Both the position numbers and the translations under genes were made by a program. From positions 126,001 to 140,083 of the forward strand of contig MDYQ01000048.1 of NCBI GenBank assembly GCA_003024175.1: a stretch of 14,083 nucleotides of DNA, read 5' to 3'. The notes beneath the pieces are model-generated. The model saw only the letters and a list, made by a program, of their open reading frames with translations, did no database searches and was not told the origin of the DNA. The DNA is from Planoprotostelium fungivorum (taxonomy: Eukaryota; Evosea; Variosea; Cavosteliida; Cavosteliaceae). This document shows, piece by piece, positions 1 through 8,101 of this stretch. The number at the start of each line of letters is the position of its first letter. Position 1 is the stretch's first letter.

Positions 1-1896
1 TAGTACTGATCGATGGCCCATGAGACCCTCTCAGCGGCGTTACAATTGGCGTACTGTCCGTTGGTGATGGCACTACAATACGAAGGCTTGAGGCCGCAGA
101 CGTAATTGATGGCATCGGTGATCTTGGCTACTCCAACCTTGTTCGGATCCTCAGAGTACGTGCGGCACGTGAGGGAAGCGTACATGTCCGTGCAAGCTGA
201 TGGAGAAGTCGTGGGAGCTGCCTGAGTGGATACCGTGGACGGAGTGAAGGTGGAAGGCAGCTGGGTGGTCGGTGCTGGCCCGGTGCATTGACGGGACGGC
301 TGTACGATCTTGCCGGCACCGTTGAAAGAGCAGGCCGAGCTTCCCTGAGACTTGTAGATCTGATAGTAGGCGTTGAGTATGTAGGAAGACTTCTGGATGT
401 CAGAGCAGCCGGAGAAGCTTCCGTAGGTGGCAGTCGTCGAATTCGTGGAGATGTCTTGACAAGACATCACACTGCAGATGTAACCGATGGTAGAAGAGAT
501 GAGGTTGGGATCGGTTGTGGCCTGGAATCAATGAGATTAAATTCGAAGATAAATTCGATATCTCGAAATCACGTGAACTCACCGTGACGCACTCGAGAGC
601 GTTGTAGACGCAAGAACACTGGGCGTCATCTGGTGTTGGAGGTAGAGAGGCGCCGGACGACAAGAAGGCTGAGCTGACGGGAGGACAAGCCACGACAGCA
701 TTGGGTGTAGGGTTGTAGCTGTTCATCTGAACTTTCTTCGGATTGATACTCTTCAGCTGAGTCTGCAAGTTGTTGTAGTCCGTCAACTTTGTCGCCGTGG
801 TTCCATCAATCTTCACGAGGCCGAAACCATTGGCCTATGAATGCATCAGAAGAGGTTTCATCATTCCACCTCACCTCTTGCGAATATTCGTAGACGAAGC
901 CACCGGACAGCACGTCTGTCATCTGATCACCATATATGGCTTGGACTTCAGTGAAGACTCTCGGAGAGGGCTGGTTGCAACCGTATTCGGTGAATATGAC
1001 TGGAGCATCGTAATTCTTCCATTGCGCCACGAAGGCGGAGTAGCCGCTCTGATCGAAATTGCTGTTACCACACCACCTGTCACGCGGTCAACTCGATCAT
1101 CAACGCATGCGATGCAATGCGTCTACGCACCTGTAGGTGTTGAGGCCGTAGAAGTCGACGGATGATTCGACGTCTTTGCAGTCGAGATAGTTCATGATGT
1201 TGGGGTTCGCATCGATGTCGGTGGCGGCGTAACCAACTGGGATGGCCCTGCCGGTCGATTTGATGTAAGTCTTGCAGTCTCTCACGGAAGCTTTTACGAA
1301 GGCAGCAGCGACCGTGTCCGAGTAGCCGTTCATGACTTCGTTTCCAGCGAGAAAACCGAGGGTGTTGGCATGAGATCGGAAGAGGTCGATCTTCTGTCGG
1401 TAAGCTGCAAAGAGGTCCGTGTTCCACTGAGGATTCTGGGGGTTGATGGAAGCCCAAGATGAAGAGAGATCGAAGATGACGTAGATGCCATTCTGCTCTA
1501 AGAGTTGCATGCCTTGTGATTGATCGGACTGGACGTTGAGAGTGTAAATTCGGATGGCGTTGACACCCAAGTCCTTCAAGAGGGGAATGTCTCTGTGAGA
1601 GATGAGATCGAGAGATGTCAGGATGATGCATCTCCACCTCTGGAGGCCTGCAATGTCGGCGATAGGGTCTGAGGAGGGTTGATAATCTACTCCGACGACC
1701 TGTAGAGGTTCAGCGAGGTGTCATACGAAGCATCACTTACGTAAAACTGATCGCCGGTGACGCTATCAAAGAACTTGGTTCCTTTCACCTGAGAGAAGAT
1801 GAGTCTTCCATCGAACGCATCTCATCTCACGGTGATGGGGTTGACGGCCAATGCCAAGCAGAGGAAACCCATCAGAAGGGTCAGTGCGTGTCTCAT
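1..1896 (-). CDS. GH72 beta-1,3-glucanosyltransferase with two X8 domains (3' partial)
   Basis: Secreted or cell-surface enzyme of the Gas/Gel/Phr family, which cuts beta-1,3-glucan and rejoins it, elongating or remodelling the chains. Exons (minus order): 1831-1896, 1741-1788, 1638-1699, 1131-1592, 875-1076, 583-834, 1-521. Introns are 40-61 nt, all GT-AG, and the frame stays open for about 537 residues. The ATG at 1896 has A at -3 and starts a signal peptide (MRHALTLLMGFLCLALA). Mature family landmarks follow: NPIT-VKGTKFFDS, GVDYQPSSDPIAD, RDIPLLKDLG. The catalytic acid/base is E144 in FLAGNEVMN, the nucleophile E243 in IFTEYGCN, and the domain closes with FVYEYSQE. A Cys-rich X8 domain begins near residue 353 (CSCVYNALECV). 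A Ser/Thr/Pro linker follows, then a second X8-like domain from residue 474 (CTDMYASLTC) that runs off the window. Classic fungal Gas proteins carry one X8, so the tandem is unusual. A GPI signal, if present, lies outside. The family call is very secure; exact splice sites are inferred. Confidence 0.95.
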
Positions 1897-2700
1897 GGTA
1901 ACGTTCGTGTTCGTGTTGTATTGTTGTCTTTCGTGAGATGAGAGAATGAGGAAGAGGAGAGTAGAATCGGGCCGTAGGAGCCAGCACGGCAAACCTCATG
2001 AACAGGGGAATACCAGGGAAGCCTCCGGTGTGGTTATTTTCGCCCACATTTCTGTTTACGTATCGGAAATCGCCGAACACGAGCAGAGCATGCATGAGAA
2101 CAACGACCGAACGATGGGACAGAACATGACCCCTGCACCGGATATCTATGTGAAATTGATTGTCTTACAGGGTCTTGTGTTGATGTTGGTTCCGCGCACG
2201 TAAGAGGAACCTCTCTGTGAGATAAATTTCCGAATGTGATGCTTCATCGTGCAGCCGTGTGCACATGATGATGTGTTACTGGCAATGTGCGTCGTCAGAT
2301 GATTGGGTGTTTGGTGATGAACCGTTATGAGACAAGATTCACACGATGTTTTCTACAAGTGTGTCACGTCGAACTGCCTCATAGCTTCGTGCGCCAGATG
2401 ACGAGATCGTTGGGCGAGATGCCTTCCTTCATCTCTTCTGTCATCATCCAGTCACTTCCGTTTCGATCGGTGGTGTCAAGTTTAAACTCCTGGAACATCA
2501 TCGTTGCTGATTGCTTGAGTGCGTAACCCATTTGTATTTGATCTCGTAACAGTTACACATTCAGAGTGACGGTCAGTTCGTCTCGGTGAATTACGCCTCT
2601 TACAACTGTCTTCTACAGTGATGCAATTACAAAAAAAGTGAGAATAATCCGTCGGGTCTAGTATGAGCTGTTAGACCATCGTCACGAACAAAGTCGATCT
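1897..2700. other. Divergent intergenic region (shared promoter space)
   Basis: This 804-nt stretch separates the divergent GH72 and seven-transmembrane genes and must hold both promoters. The GH72 leader just upstream of its ATG is A/C-rich (AACAATACAACACGAACACG on the minus strand). Two short plus-strand ORFs (1946-2203 and 2287-2526) lack recognisable motifs and good composition, so I do not call them genes. An A-run (2631-2637) lies about 65 nt before the 7TM start. I see no TATA box I would defend. Confidence 0.5.
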
Positions 2701-4077
2701 ATGGATCACCGACGGATACAACAAAATCCACCACAGAATGATGAAGATTACACCGATTTGAGCCCCCTCATATACACTCAGATCGTCTCTTTTCTCGCCG
2801 CCTGCTTCATGCTGGTGAATTGCCTTCGAAAGGGCAAAGGAAAGGGTATCTCTCTGGTGAAGATTGATACATCATATCGGTAGATGACTCTACCAGATGG
2901 TCGGTCTTCTTGCTTTCGTCCACGTATTGTGGATCCCTATCTCTTCGACCACTCTATTCTTTCTCGGGACGACAAAATGTTACAGCTGCGGCCTCAGTCG
3001 TGAGAGATGCCACGAGAAGAAATGTTTCTGGATGAACGTCGTGGCTCTATGTCTTTGGATGGCTCGCATGGTTTGGGTGATTGGAATGTCCCTGGTCTCC
3101 CTTAACGGATTACGAATCGCCCTATCATAGTACGTTCGATCTCTTCGATTCTCTTCATCGCTGACATATTAAGTTTATCCACGCCGGACATGGAATCGAA
3201 CGAGTTGAGAACGTCCATACGAATGAGCAGGACAATGTGGATGAGCATCATTTGGTCGGTGATCTTCATACCACCCTGCTTGGTGGCTATAGCGGCTTTG
3301 ATGGAGGAGGAACAATTGTACATTCTGTTATGGGAGATGATCGCTATAATCTGTCTCGATCGTGAGCGATCGATCATGATGTGTGGCTGACAAATGAAAC
3401 AGTATTCATGCTGGCTGCAAACATCATCTTCACGAGGAAGCTGTCCGAAGTACAGAAGAGACGACATAGATCCTATCAGATTATCGCAACCAAGGTGGGT
3501 CATTGTCTGCGTCACGATCACCTCCCCTCTCTCCACCACCCACCATCACACCATTCATCATCACATTGTCCATCATCAATTCACTACTCATCATCACATC
3601 ATCCATCATCGCATCATCCGATCACCATCATCTGCACACGTCGCCACACTCACCCCATCATCAGCTTCCGAGGTTGAGAGCTTTCGCCTTCCTCGTCAGC
3701 ACCGTCATCGCATGGACTCCAGCATTTGTTCTCCCCTTCCATTCAAACCATTCAACCCAACAGATCTTCTTTCACACCATATCATACATTGCCATGCTCG
3801 ATTGCATCGTGTACGTCGTTGTGACCCCCTCGGTGAGTCCGCGGAGATTCCGCGGAGATTGCGAAACATCCGGCTGACGCCTCGCAAGGTCCGCGAGCAT
3901 TACAGTCAAATGGGGCTGGGGAGGGTCGTGGTGGATCTATTTTTGTCACCTCTGCTGTTGCCGTTTGAGGCAGGGAGGTGGATCTCAGCCGTGAAGAGAA
4001 GAAGGGGGAGGGAAAACAAGTCCTTTGTGTCACCTCTGTTGGAAGAGAAGGTCATACGCGATGACTCACTCCAGTGA
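2701..4077 (+). CDS. Seven-transmembrane (GPCR-like) protein, six exons
   Basis: Likely plasma-membrane receptor of the G-protein-coupled type; ligand unknown. Exons: 2701-2856, 2897-3129, 3174-3361, 3403-3494, 3665-3832, 3889-4077. Introns are 40, 44, 41, 170 and 56 nt, GT-AG, and all phases match, giving 341 residues. Hydrophobic helices lie at about residues 22-42, 51-76, 96-120, 149-172, 178-203, 227-248 and 257-277. The first extracellular loop would contain four cysteines (KCYSCGLSRERCHEKKC). Basic loops follow helices 1 (RKGKGKG) and 5 (RKLSEVQKRRHR), fitting cytosolic sides. Helix 7 ends LDCIVYVVVTPS, resembling the (N/D)PxxY end of class A receptors with the Pro missing; no DRY motif is seen after helix 3. 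A charged tail of about 60 residues follows. Without the last splice (donor GTGAGT at 3833) the frame stops early at 3877. The family is not firmly identified. A non-GPCR 7TM protein is possible. Confidence 0.75.
3529..3662 (+). repeat. CAT/CAC-rich low-complexity tract inside intron 4 of the 7TM gene
   Basis: The 170-nt fourth intron (3495-3664) of the 7TM gene is mostly irregular iterations of CATCATCAC and CCATCAT on the sense strand. It keeps several ORFs open by chance, because this composition has few stop codons, so the His/Ser-rich ORFs here are not genes. Confidence 0.85.
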
Positions 4078-4248
4078 AGATCATTGGAGATGTATAAATT
4101 TTGTCTGAGTGAAGTGTGTCTCTATCCAAACTGAGATGAAAAAGAAGAGTAATCAGTGAAGAGAAATAGAACATTCATGCAGCGTCCCCAGAGTGCACCC
4201 ACTGTCGCTTGGTGGTTCACTGCAATTTCTGTCGTTGCTGTCTCCTCG
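4078..4248. other. 3' flank of the 7TM gene, no gene seen
   Basis: Downstream of the 7TM stop the sequence becomes more AT-rich. An ATAAAT (4095-4100) could serve as a weak cleavage signal, but no exact AATAAA is present close by. Nothing else is supported. Confidence 0.35.
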
Positions 4249-4587
4249 TTAGACCGCCAAGGGCCGCAAAATGACCCCCAGATATTTCGGATCCGCGTAA
4301 TAGTCCCCTGTGAAACTGTCATATAATTGGAAGAAAACATCTCCCGCAAGCCAAACCCCATTTTGCGATCCAGCCGATTTGGCGGTGTATCGCTCCCAAT
4401 CTCCAAATGTACTGTAAATTTCAATTTTGAATTTTGTTGTTTCAGTGTTTATTCCCACTGTTTGATCTGAACCGCCTGAAATGAGAGACTCTTCATCAAA
4501 CCATGCAATTGATTCTGCGTAATCTCTTGAGGTTTCTTCTTTACCCACATGCCAAGGACCTGCAGAGACAGTCCCAACGTGGTAACC
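4249..4587 (-). pseudogene. Orphan ORF fragment, no ATG, AT-rich codons
   Basis: An open frame of 112 codons runs from a stop at 4588-4590 to TAA at 4249, with no internal ATG, so it can only start at GTG (4548) or be spliced in. The peptide looks protein-like: acidic and aromatic, with stretches such as ESIAWFDEESLISGGSD, STFGDWERYTAKSAGSQNG and YDSFTGDYYADPKYLGVIL. Its codons (GAA, ACA, AAA, TTT, ATT, TAT) are AT-ended, unlike the CTC/ATC/GAG/AAG-rich neighbours. Its upstream end merges into the foldback repeat at 4554. I do not recognise the family. It may be a decayed gene, a foreign fragment, or an exon whose partners were displaced by the repeat. Confidence 0.35.
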
Positions 4588-4652
4588 TTAACGTGTCTTG
4601 CAATCAGAACATGTTAACCTTAACATGCAAGACAGTCTCGTGCAGGTCCTTA
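4554..4652. repeat. Foldback repeat, copy A (imperfect palindrome)
   Basis: This 99-bp sequence begins AAGGACCTGCAGAGACAGTC and ends with the near reverse complement GACAGTCTCGTGCAGGTCCTT, so the single strand can fold on itself. The centre holds two copies of TTAACCTTAA-type sequence. A related copy lies inverted at 5115-5212. Confidence 0.8.
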
Positions 4653-4804
4653 CCACATGCTCGTGATCTGATGATATCATCATGATTGTCATTGTGAGAC
4701 TTCTTTGTTCATGTTTATCTCAATCCCACAATATGAGGTTCTTGCTTTATGCTCTGTTGTCAGCTGTTGTTGATTGTGCAGTGAGAAGAATGACAATCTG
4801 ATCA

Positions 4805-5036
4805 AACGCCAACCTGACGAAAAAGAGAGAACACGGAGCAAACGAGAGATGCGTATTTTCTGTTTATTTTCCGACTACGTCAAAGTGATGAGACGAGATT
4901 CTCACGACTGATAGCATTTATAGTTAGACACCTTCGGTAGGATAATGGTCATCATATCGAAGCAGAGATCGGAGAAATTCAATAAAATATTTCGCAAATG
5001 AGAGACAGTGATCTCTTTTTTGTCAGGTTGGCGTTA
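4805..5036. mobile_element. MITE-like element with 24-bp terminal inverted repeats
   Basis: The left end (4805-4828, AACGCCAACCTGACGAAAAA followed by GAGA) matches the reverse complement of 5012-5035 with one mismatch in 24. The element is about 232 bp, AT-rich and without a coding frame. ATCA directly precedes it (4801-4804) and is found again at 5037-5040, compatible with a 4-bp target-site duplication. It sits between the two foldback copies. Small size, TIRs and lack of coding content fit a non-autonomous DNA transposon. The superfamily cannot be told. Confidence 0.65.
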
Positions 5037-5114
5037 ATCACACAACTTGGTTGTGTGTGTTGTACATAGCCTACTTTGTATCAGCCACATCAAACATGGT
5101 CAATACAATGCAAT

Positions 5115-5212
5115 TAAGGACCTGTGCGAGACCGTCTCGCACGTTAAGGTTAACGTGTCCTGATGGCAAGACACATTAGGTTACCGCGTTGAGACCATCT
5201 CTGCAGGTCATT
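5115..5212. repeat. Foldback repeat, copy B (inverted relative to copy A)
   Basis: The reverse complement aligns along its full length with 4554-4652 with one single-base gap. Shared blocks include GACCTGCAGAGA, GTGTCTTGC, GTTAACCTTAAC and AGGTCCTTA. Most mismatches are transitions. Like copy A it is an imperfect palindrome. The two copies may be the arms of one foldback element or two independent insertions of a palindromic element. Confidence 0.75.
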
Positions 5213-5564
5213 AAATGCAATAGCACATATGATGCTCAAATTACACAAATGTTCACTTATGTGTGCTGATACTGAAGTTGATGAGAAGCACCAGCAGGTA
5301 CACATCTTGTGTTCAATCCCACACAAAGAGGACTGTACCCACACTGGGCTGGCTGAACACTGATGGATGAGTATCCATGATTTTGCTAGTGATGGTGTTG
5401 AGGTCATCATCTGTTGCATCACGTTAATACTCTCTGAGAATGGATGGTTCGTCTTCATCAAATTTTCGATTCTAAATCTCCACTTCATCGATCCTTTCTC
5501 GTTGCACTATTTTCCTCCTAAGTCGTCGATACATACATAAGTATTGACGACAGGCAGACATCAG
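5213..5564. other. Intergenic, no convincing gene
   Basis: A minus-strand frame from an ATG at 5488 runs 112 codons into foldback copy B and ends inside it. Because its last part is repeat-derived and it has no recognisable motif, I treat it as chance or a relic. The 3' part (5530-5564) is the 5' flank of the tRNA gene and contains GACGACAG (5547-5554), the complement of CTGTCGTC at the end of the tRNA. Confidence 0.4.
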
Positions 5565-5645
5565 GACAGCATGGCCGAGTGGTTAAGGCGTCAGACTTGA
5601 AATCTGATTCCCTAGGGATCGTGAGTTCAAACCTCACTGCTGTCG
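5565..5645 (+). tRNA. tRNA-Ser (anticodon UGA)
   Basis: The full cloverleaf can be read. The acceptor stem is GACAGCA/TGCTGTC with discriminator G at 5645. The D-arm region is TGGCCGAGTGGTTAAGGCG, which also forms the A box. The anticodon arm is TCAGA-CTTGAAA-TCTGA with anticodon TGA at 5598-5600, decoding UCA serine codons. There is an extended variable arm (TTCCCTAGGGATC) as expected for a class II serine tRNA. The T arm is GTGAG-TTCAAAC-CTCAC, giving the B box. CCA is not encoded, as expected in a eukaryotic nuclear gene. No intron is present. Confidence 0.97.
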
Positions 5646-5647
5646 TC

Positions 5648-5652
5648 TTTTT
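5648..5652 (+). terminator. RNA polymerase III terminator of tRNA-Ser
   Basis: Five T residues on the coding strand two nt after the discriminator base, the normal Pol III stop signal. Confidence 0.85.
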
Positions 5653-5833
5653 GCTGCTCATAAGAGCGTTTCGATGAGATTTTGTACCATCATCTTATGC
5701 TTTTTAACGTCGGCTTTCTTGTTATGATTTTTTTAGAATTGATCCCGCAAGCGTTTCATACGATAATCCATATTTCGATTATTCGGAAGAATGTTTTCAT
5801 TGTAGATGATATCTTTTCTCCTTCCCGATCCGG

Positions 5834-5872
5834 AGGGATCGTGAGTTCAAACCTCACTGCTGTCGTCTTTTT
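5834..5872 (+). pseudogene. Partial tRNA-Ser copy: 3' end plus terminator
   Basis: These 39 bases are identical to 5614-5652 of the intact gene (offset 220). They cover the end of the variable arm, the whole T arm with its B box, the 3' acceptor strand, the discriminator and the T5 terminator. No D arm, anticodon arm or A box precedes it, so it cannot make a tRNA. Because the trailer and terminator are included, it copies the gene or the primary transcript, not mature tRNA. Confidence 0.85.
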
Positions 5873-6017
5873 ATTCTCATTTTTCGAGGGGATAACCGTT
5901 GAGAATAGCTCATACAAACCTCTTCAGACGATCTTCTGTCGAGATCAGATCCCTTATCTGCCCTTGTGAGCGAAGATTTTCATCTTCAACTGGTCGTGAA
6001 ATCGAACCACAGGGTGC

Positions 6018-6040
6018 GTGAGTTCGAACCTCACTGCTGT
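6018..6040 (+). pseudogene. Second, diverged tRNA-Ser 3' fragment
   Basis: GTGAGTTCGAACCTCACTGC followed by TGT repeats the T arm and acceptor 3' strand of tRNA-Ser. One change (TTCAAAC to TTCGAAC) makes a stronger consensus B box. An inserted T after TGCTGT disrupts the acceptor end (TTCGTCG). No T-run follows directly. The 5' half of a tRNA is absent. Confidence 0.75.
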
Positions 6041-6267
6041 TCGTCGTTATCCGACACTTTTTCCTTCTATTCTTTCAAACAGTTTCATCACCCAATGATC
6101 CTTTTCTATCTCATCTCCACACGAATATTGCTAATACGTCATCTTCTCTAGGACAGAGAAGCGAGAGACACACAGACACGTGTTGCTATTCATCTCTATA
6201 TCGAGTTCATCTAATCGATCTCACGTTCTAATTCACGATAACGACAGAAAGGACTACAACTCGTACA

Positions 6268-7905
6268 TTAATTCGGACACGGGTCAGATTCGCTGATGAA
6301 ATCGGTCAAGTCCTTCCAGATGCTGGAGACTGTTCCACAGATCTATCCTTCACGTCAGATCTGATCGATAGAGATCTGTGATTGACTCACCGCTCCACCT
6401 CCTCTCTTGGCCTGTGAGAATTGACGGTTGATGTCTCCGATGCAGAAGACGTCTTGAACGTCAGTCGTGACCGCCTGCGAGATGATGGATCAGCGGATGA
6501 TTCGACACACGATGATGATGTGGTGATGCGATCGCGATCGTCATCGAGGAGATGAAAGAACGGTTCGCATCGATGATCGACTGATGATGATCGTGATGTG
6601 ATGTCATGATGATGAAGACAAGAGAAGAGAATACGACGCTCACCCATTTACTGTGATCCTTCGTCTCTGTCCACTGGACACCATCCATCGGTGCCACCGT
6701 CCTGACGTTCATCGTGTTGTACTTGGAATCGGGAGTACAGACCGTCGGCATCTGTCCCACGGTGTCAATTCCTCCCACGGATTCTCCATCACCTTGTTCT
6801 TCAGACCACCGTTCATCCAGCTCTCCACGAGCATACCCGATTGGTACTGTGGCTCCACGACATCGTCCCACAGCTCCACGTCTGCCTCCTCGTTCTTTGC
6901 GAAGACGTCGAATTTCTCTCCAGCCAGGGTGCTGATGGTGATGAAGTTGGTCGTTCCGTCCTGTAGAGGAGTTGAGAGGGGAAAGATGAGAGATTTGATG
7001 ATGGAAGATGCGATATGATGCATGTTGGTTTGGAATGACATGGACATGCAGATAGGAGATCATCACCTTGATCCATTGAGAGCTTACGACTTGAGCTAAG
7101 TTCTGGGTGGTGATGGAATCTGGCAGGTTGGAATCGTAGAGGTGGGGTTTATCGATGAGAAGCTGTCCCCCGACGAGATCCAGATTCGGTGTGGCTACAC
7201 AAGTCAAGGAGAACAGAAAAATCTGATCCATTTATGTGATGGAAGAGATCATCTTCTCAATCGTCATAGACGATCGATGATAAAGTGTGGATACAGAGAG
7301 AGAGGCATAAGAAAGATTGTCCATAGACGGCTTGTCCATCTGGATAGTTGTATGAGTCTGAAGATGCGGGAGGCCAGCGAGGGACACTGTGGGAGAGGAG
7401 GAATCCGACTTTGCTGTCGAATCCCATGACACCCTTCATGTGTGCGAAGCTCTCGTGTTGAGATCCATCGGGGGATTCATCTTTTAGACAATCACACGCG
7501 TGGTGTATGGAAGATGTCACCGACCATTATACATGAGGTAGCCGATGGAGTCGCTGCCGCTGTTGTTATAGACTTGATTCAGGGTATTGGGGATAGCTCC
7601 ATCAGAATCTAAACGAAGAGAAGAGTACTGCCCAGAATATCAGCTTTTGATGTGAAATATACGTTGTCACCTTGAAACTTGGGCTCTTTGCATCGGCATA
7701 GGTATATGCAAATCCTGATCCAACATCTCCACCTTGACTGAGGATTGGATATTTGAGGATGACCCTTCGAATCATTTAGAAGATGACCTGTCGACCGCGA
7801 TACGTACCACCAATCGACACCCTTTCCTTCGTTATTCAGGCAACGGACGACAGCTGATGCCGACAGAACGACGAGGAGAAAAACGAAGAGGGTCTGGCCA
7901 GCCAT
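6268..7905 (-). CDS. Deoxyribonuclease II family protein, nine exons
   Basis: Acid endonuclease of the DNase II family, normally lysosomal or secreted, cutting DNA without metal ions. Exons (minus order): 7808-7905, 7671-7764, 7525-7627, 7295-7480, 7067-7194, 6793-6960, 6644-6751, 6391-6474, 6268-6342. All phases match, giving 347 residues, close to the usual length. A signal peptide (MAGQTLFVFLLVVLSASAVV) precedes the N-terminal signature CLNNEGKGVDWW-VILKYP. The first catalytic HxK is H112-M-K114 in SFAHMKGVMGFD. The second is H292-S-K294 in TETKDHSKW, the family's essential histidine. Other landmarks are GATLNQ-like IPNTLNQVYNNSGSDSIGYL, QAVYGQSFLCLSL, VFCIGDINRQFSQAKRGGG and a C-terminal ICGTVSSIWKDL. 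Start ATG has the context CAAGATGG. DNase II is known from animals, amoebae and some other protists, not from typical higher fungi. Family call very secure. Confidence 0.95.
6475..6643 (-). repeat. CAT-rich long intron 7 of the DNase II gene
   Basis: This 169-nt intron is rich in CATCATCA and GATCATC words on the sense (minus) strand, like the long introns of the neighbouring genes. It lies between the DHSKW-encoding exon and the exon encoding VFCIGDINR. Confidence 0.75.
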
Positions 7906-7941
7906 CTTGATCGATGCTCCTGTTGTGTTGTGTGTCGGAAG

Positions 7942-7963
7942 ATTATCGGGGCTGCCGGATAAT
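7942..7963. promoter_or_regulatory. Inverted pair of GATA-type motifs upstream of DNase II
   Basis: ATTATC (7942-7947) and GATAAT (7958-7963) form a perfect inverted pair spaced by ten bases, 37-58 nt upstream of the DNase II ATG. Between it and the start the leader is A/C-rich (ACACACAACACAACAGGAG on the minus strand). GATA factors bind (A/T)GATA(A/G); two inverted sites could bind a pair. Function is inferred only. Confidence 0.35.
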
Positions 7964-8101
7964 GACAGGCTGAGAGAATGAGAAATAAAATTATCATTGA
8001 AATCTATACATCTAATATCCTTTCATCAATTTCTATATTCAACAGAAGTGAACGTGTGTGATGAAGTCTTCCGAACTAGTGAATTGGACGGTGTGATCGT
8101 G

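Larger units (their letters stand above)
5653..6267. other. AT-rich spacer with tRNA-Ser 3' fragments
   Basis: Between the tRNA and the convergent DNase II gene I find no protein gene. Two ORFs (5682-5969, 5966-6151) are hydrophobic by base composition and pass through the tRNA fragments, so they are not credible. The only structure is the pair of partial tRNA copies annotated separately. Confidence 0.5.

Noticed and set aside
1766-2203. ORFs on both strands over the GH72 start and upstream region
   Set aside because: The minus frame at 1766-2095 is a shadow of the GH72 exon 1 and its promoter. The plus frame lacks motifs and has no partner exons.
3529-3662. CRISPR-like or tandem-repeat array from CATCATCAC units
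   Set aside because: Units are irregular, without spacers, and lie inside a spliced intron of a eukaryotic gene.
3381-4077. Long plus-strand ORFs of 98-227 codons rich in His and Ser
   Set aside because: They run through the CAT-repeat intron of the 7TM gene. Only parts of two frames (3665-3832 and 3889-4077) are exons; the His-rich part is intronic.
5150-5488. 112-codon minus-strand ORF
   Set aside because: Its C-terminal quarter is foldback repeat sequence and the rest shows no motif; likely chance.
5834-6040. Additional complete tRNA genes
   Set aside because: Only T-arm and acceptor 3' strands are present; no D arm, anticodon arm or matching 5' acceptor strand can be found.
6387-7231. 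256-codon minus-strand ORF and overlapping frames
   Set aside because: It crosses several DNase II introns and contains true exon pieces in different frames; the spliced DNase II model explains the conserved parts.
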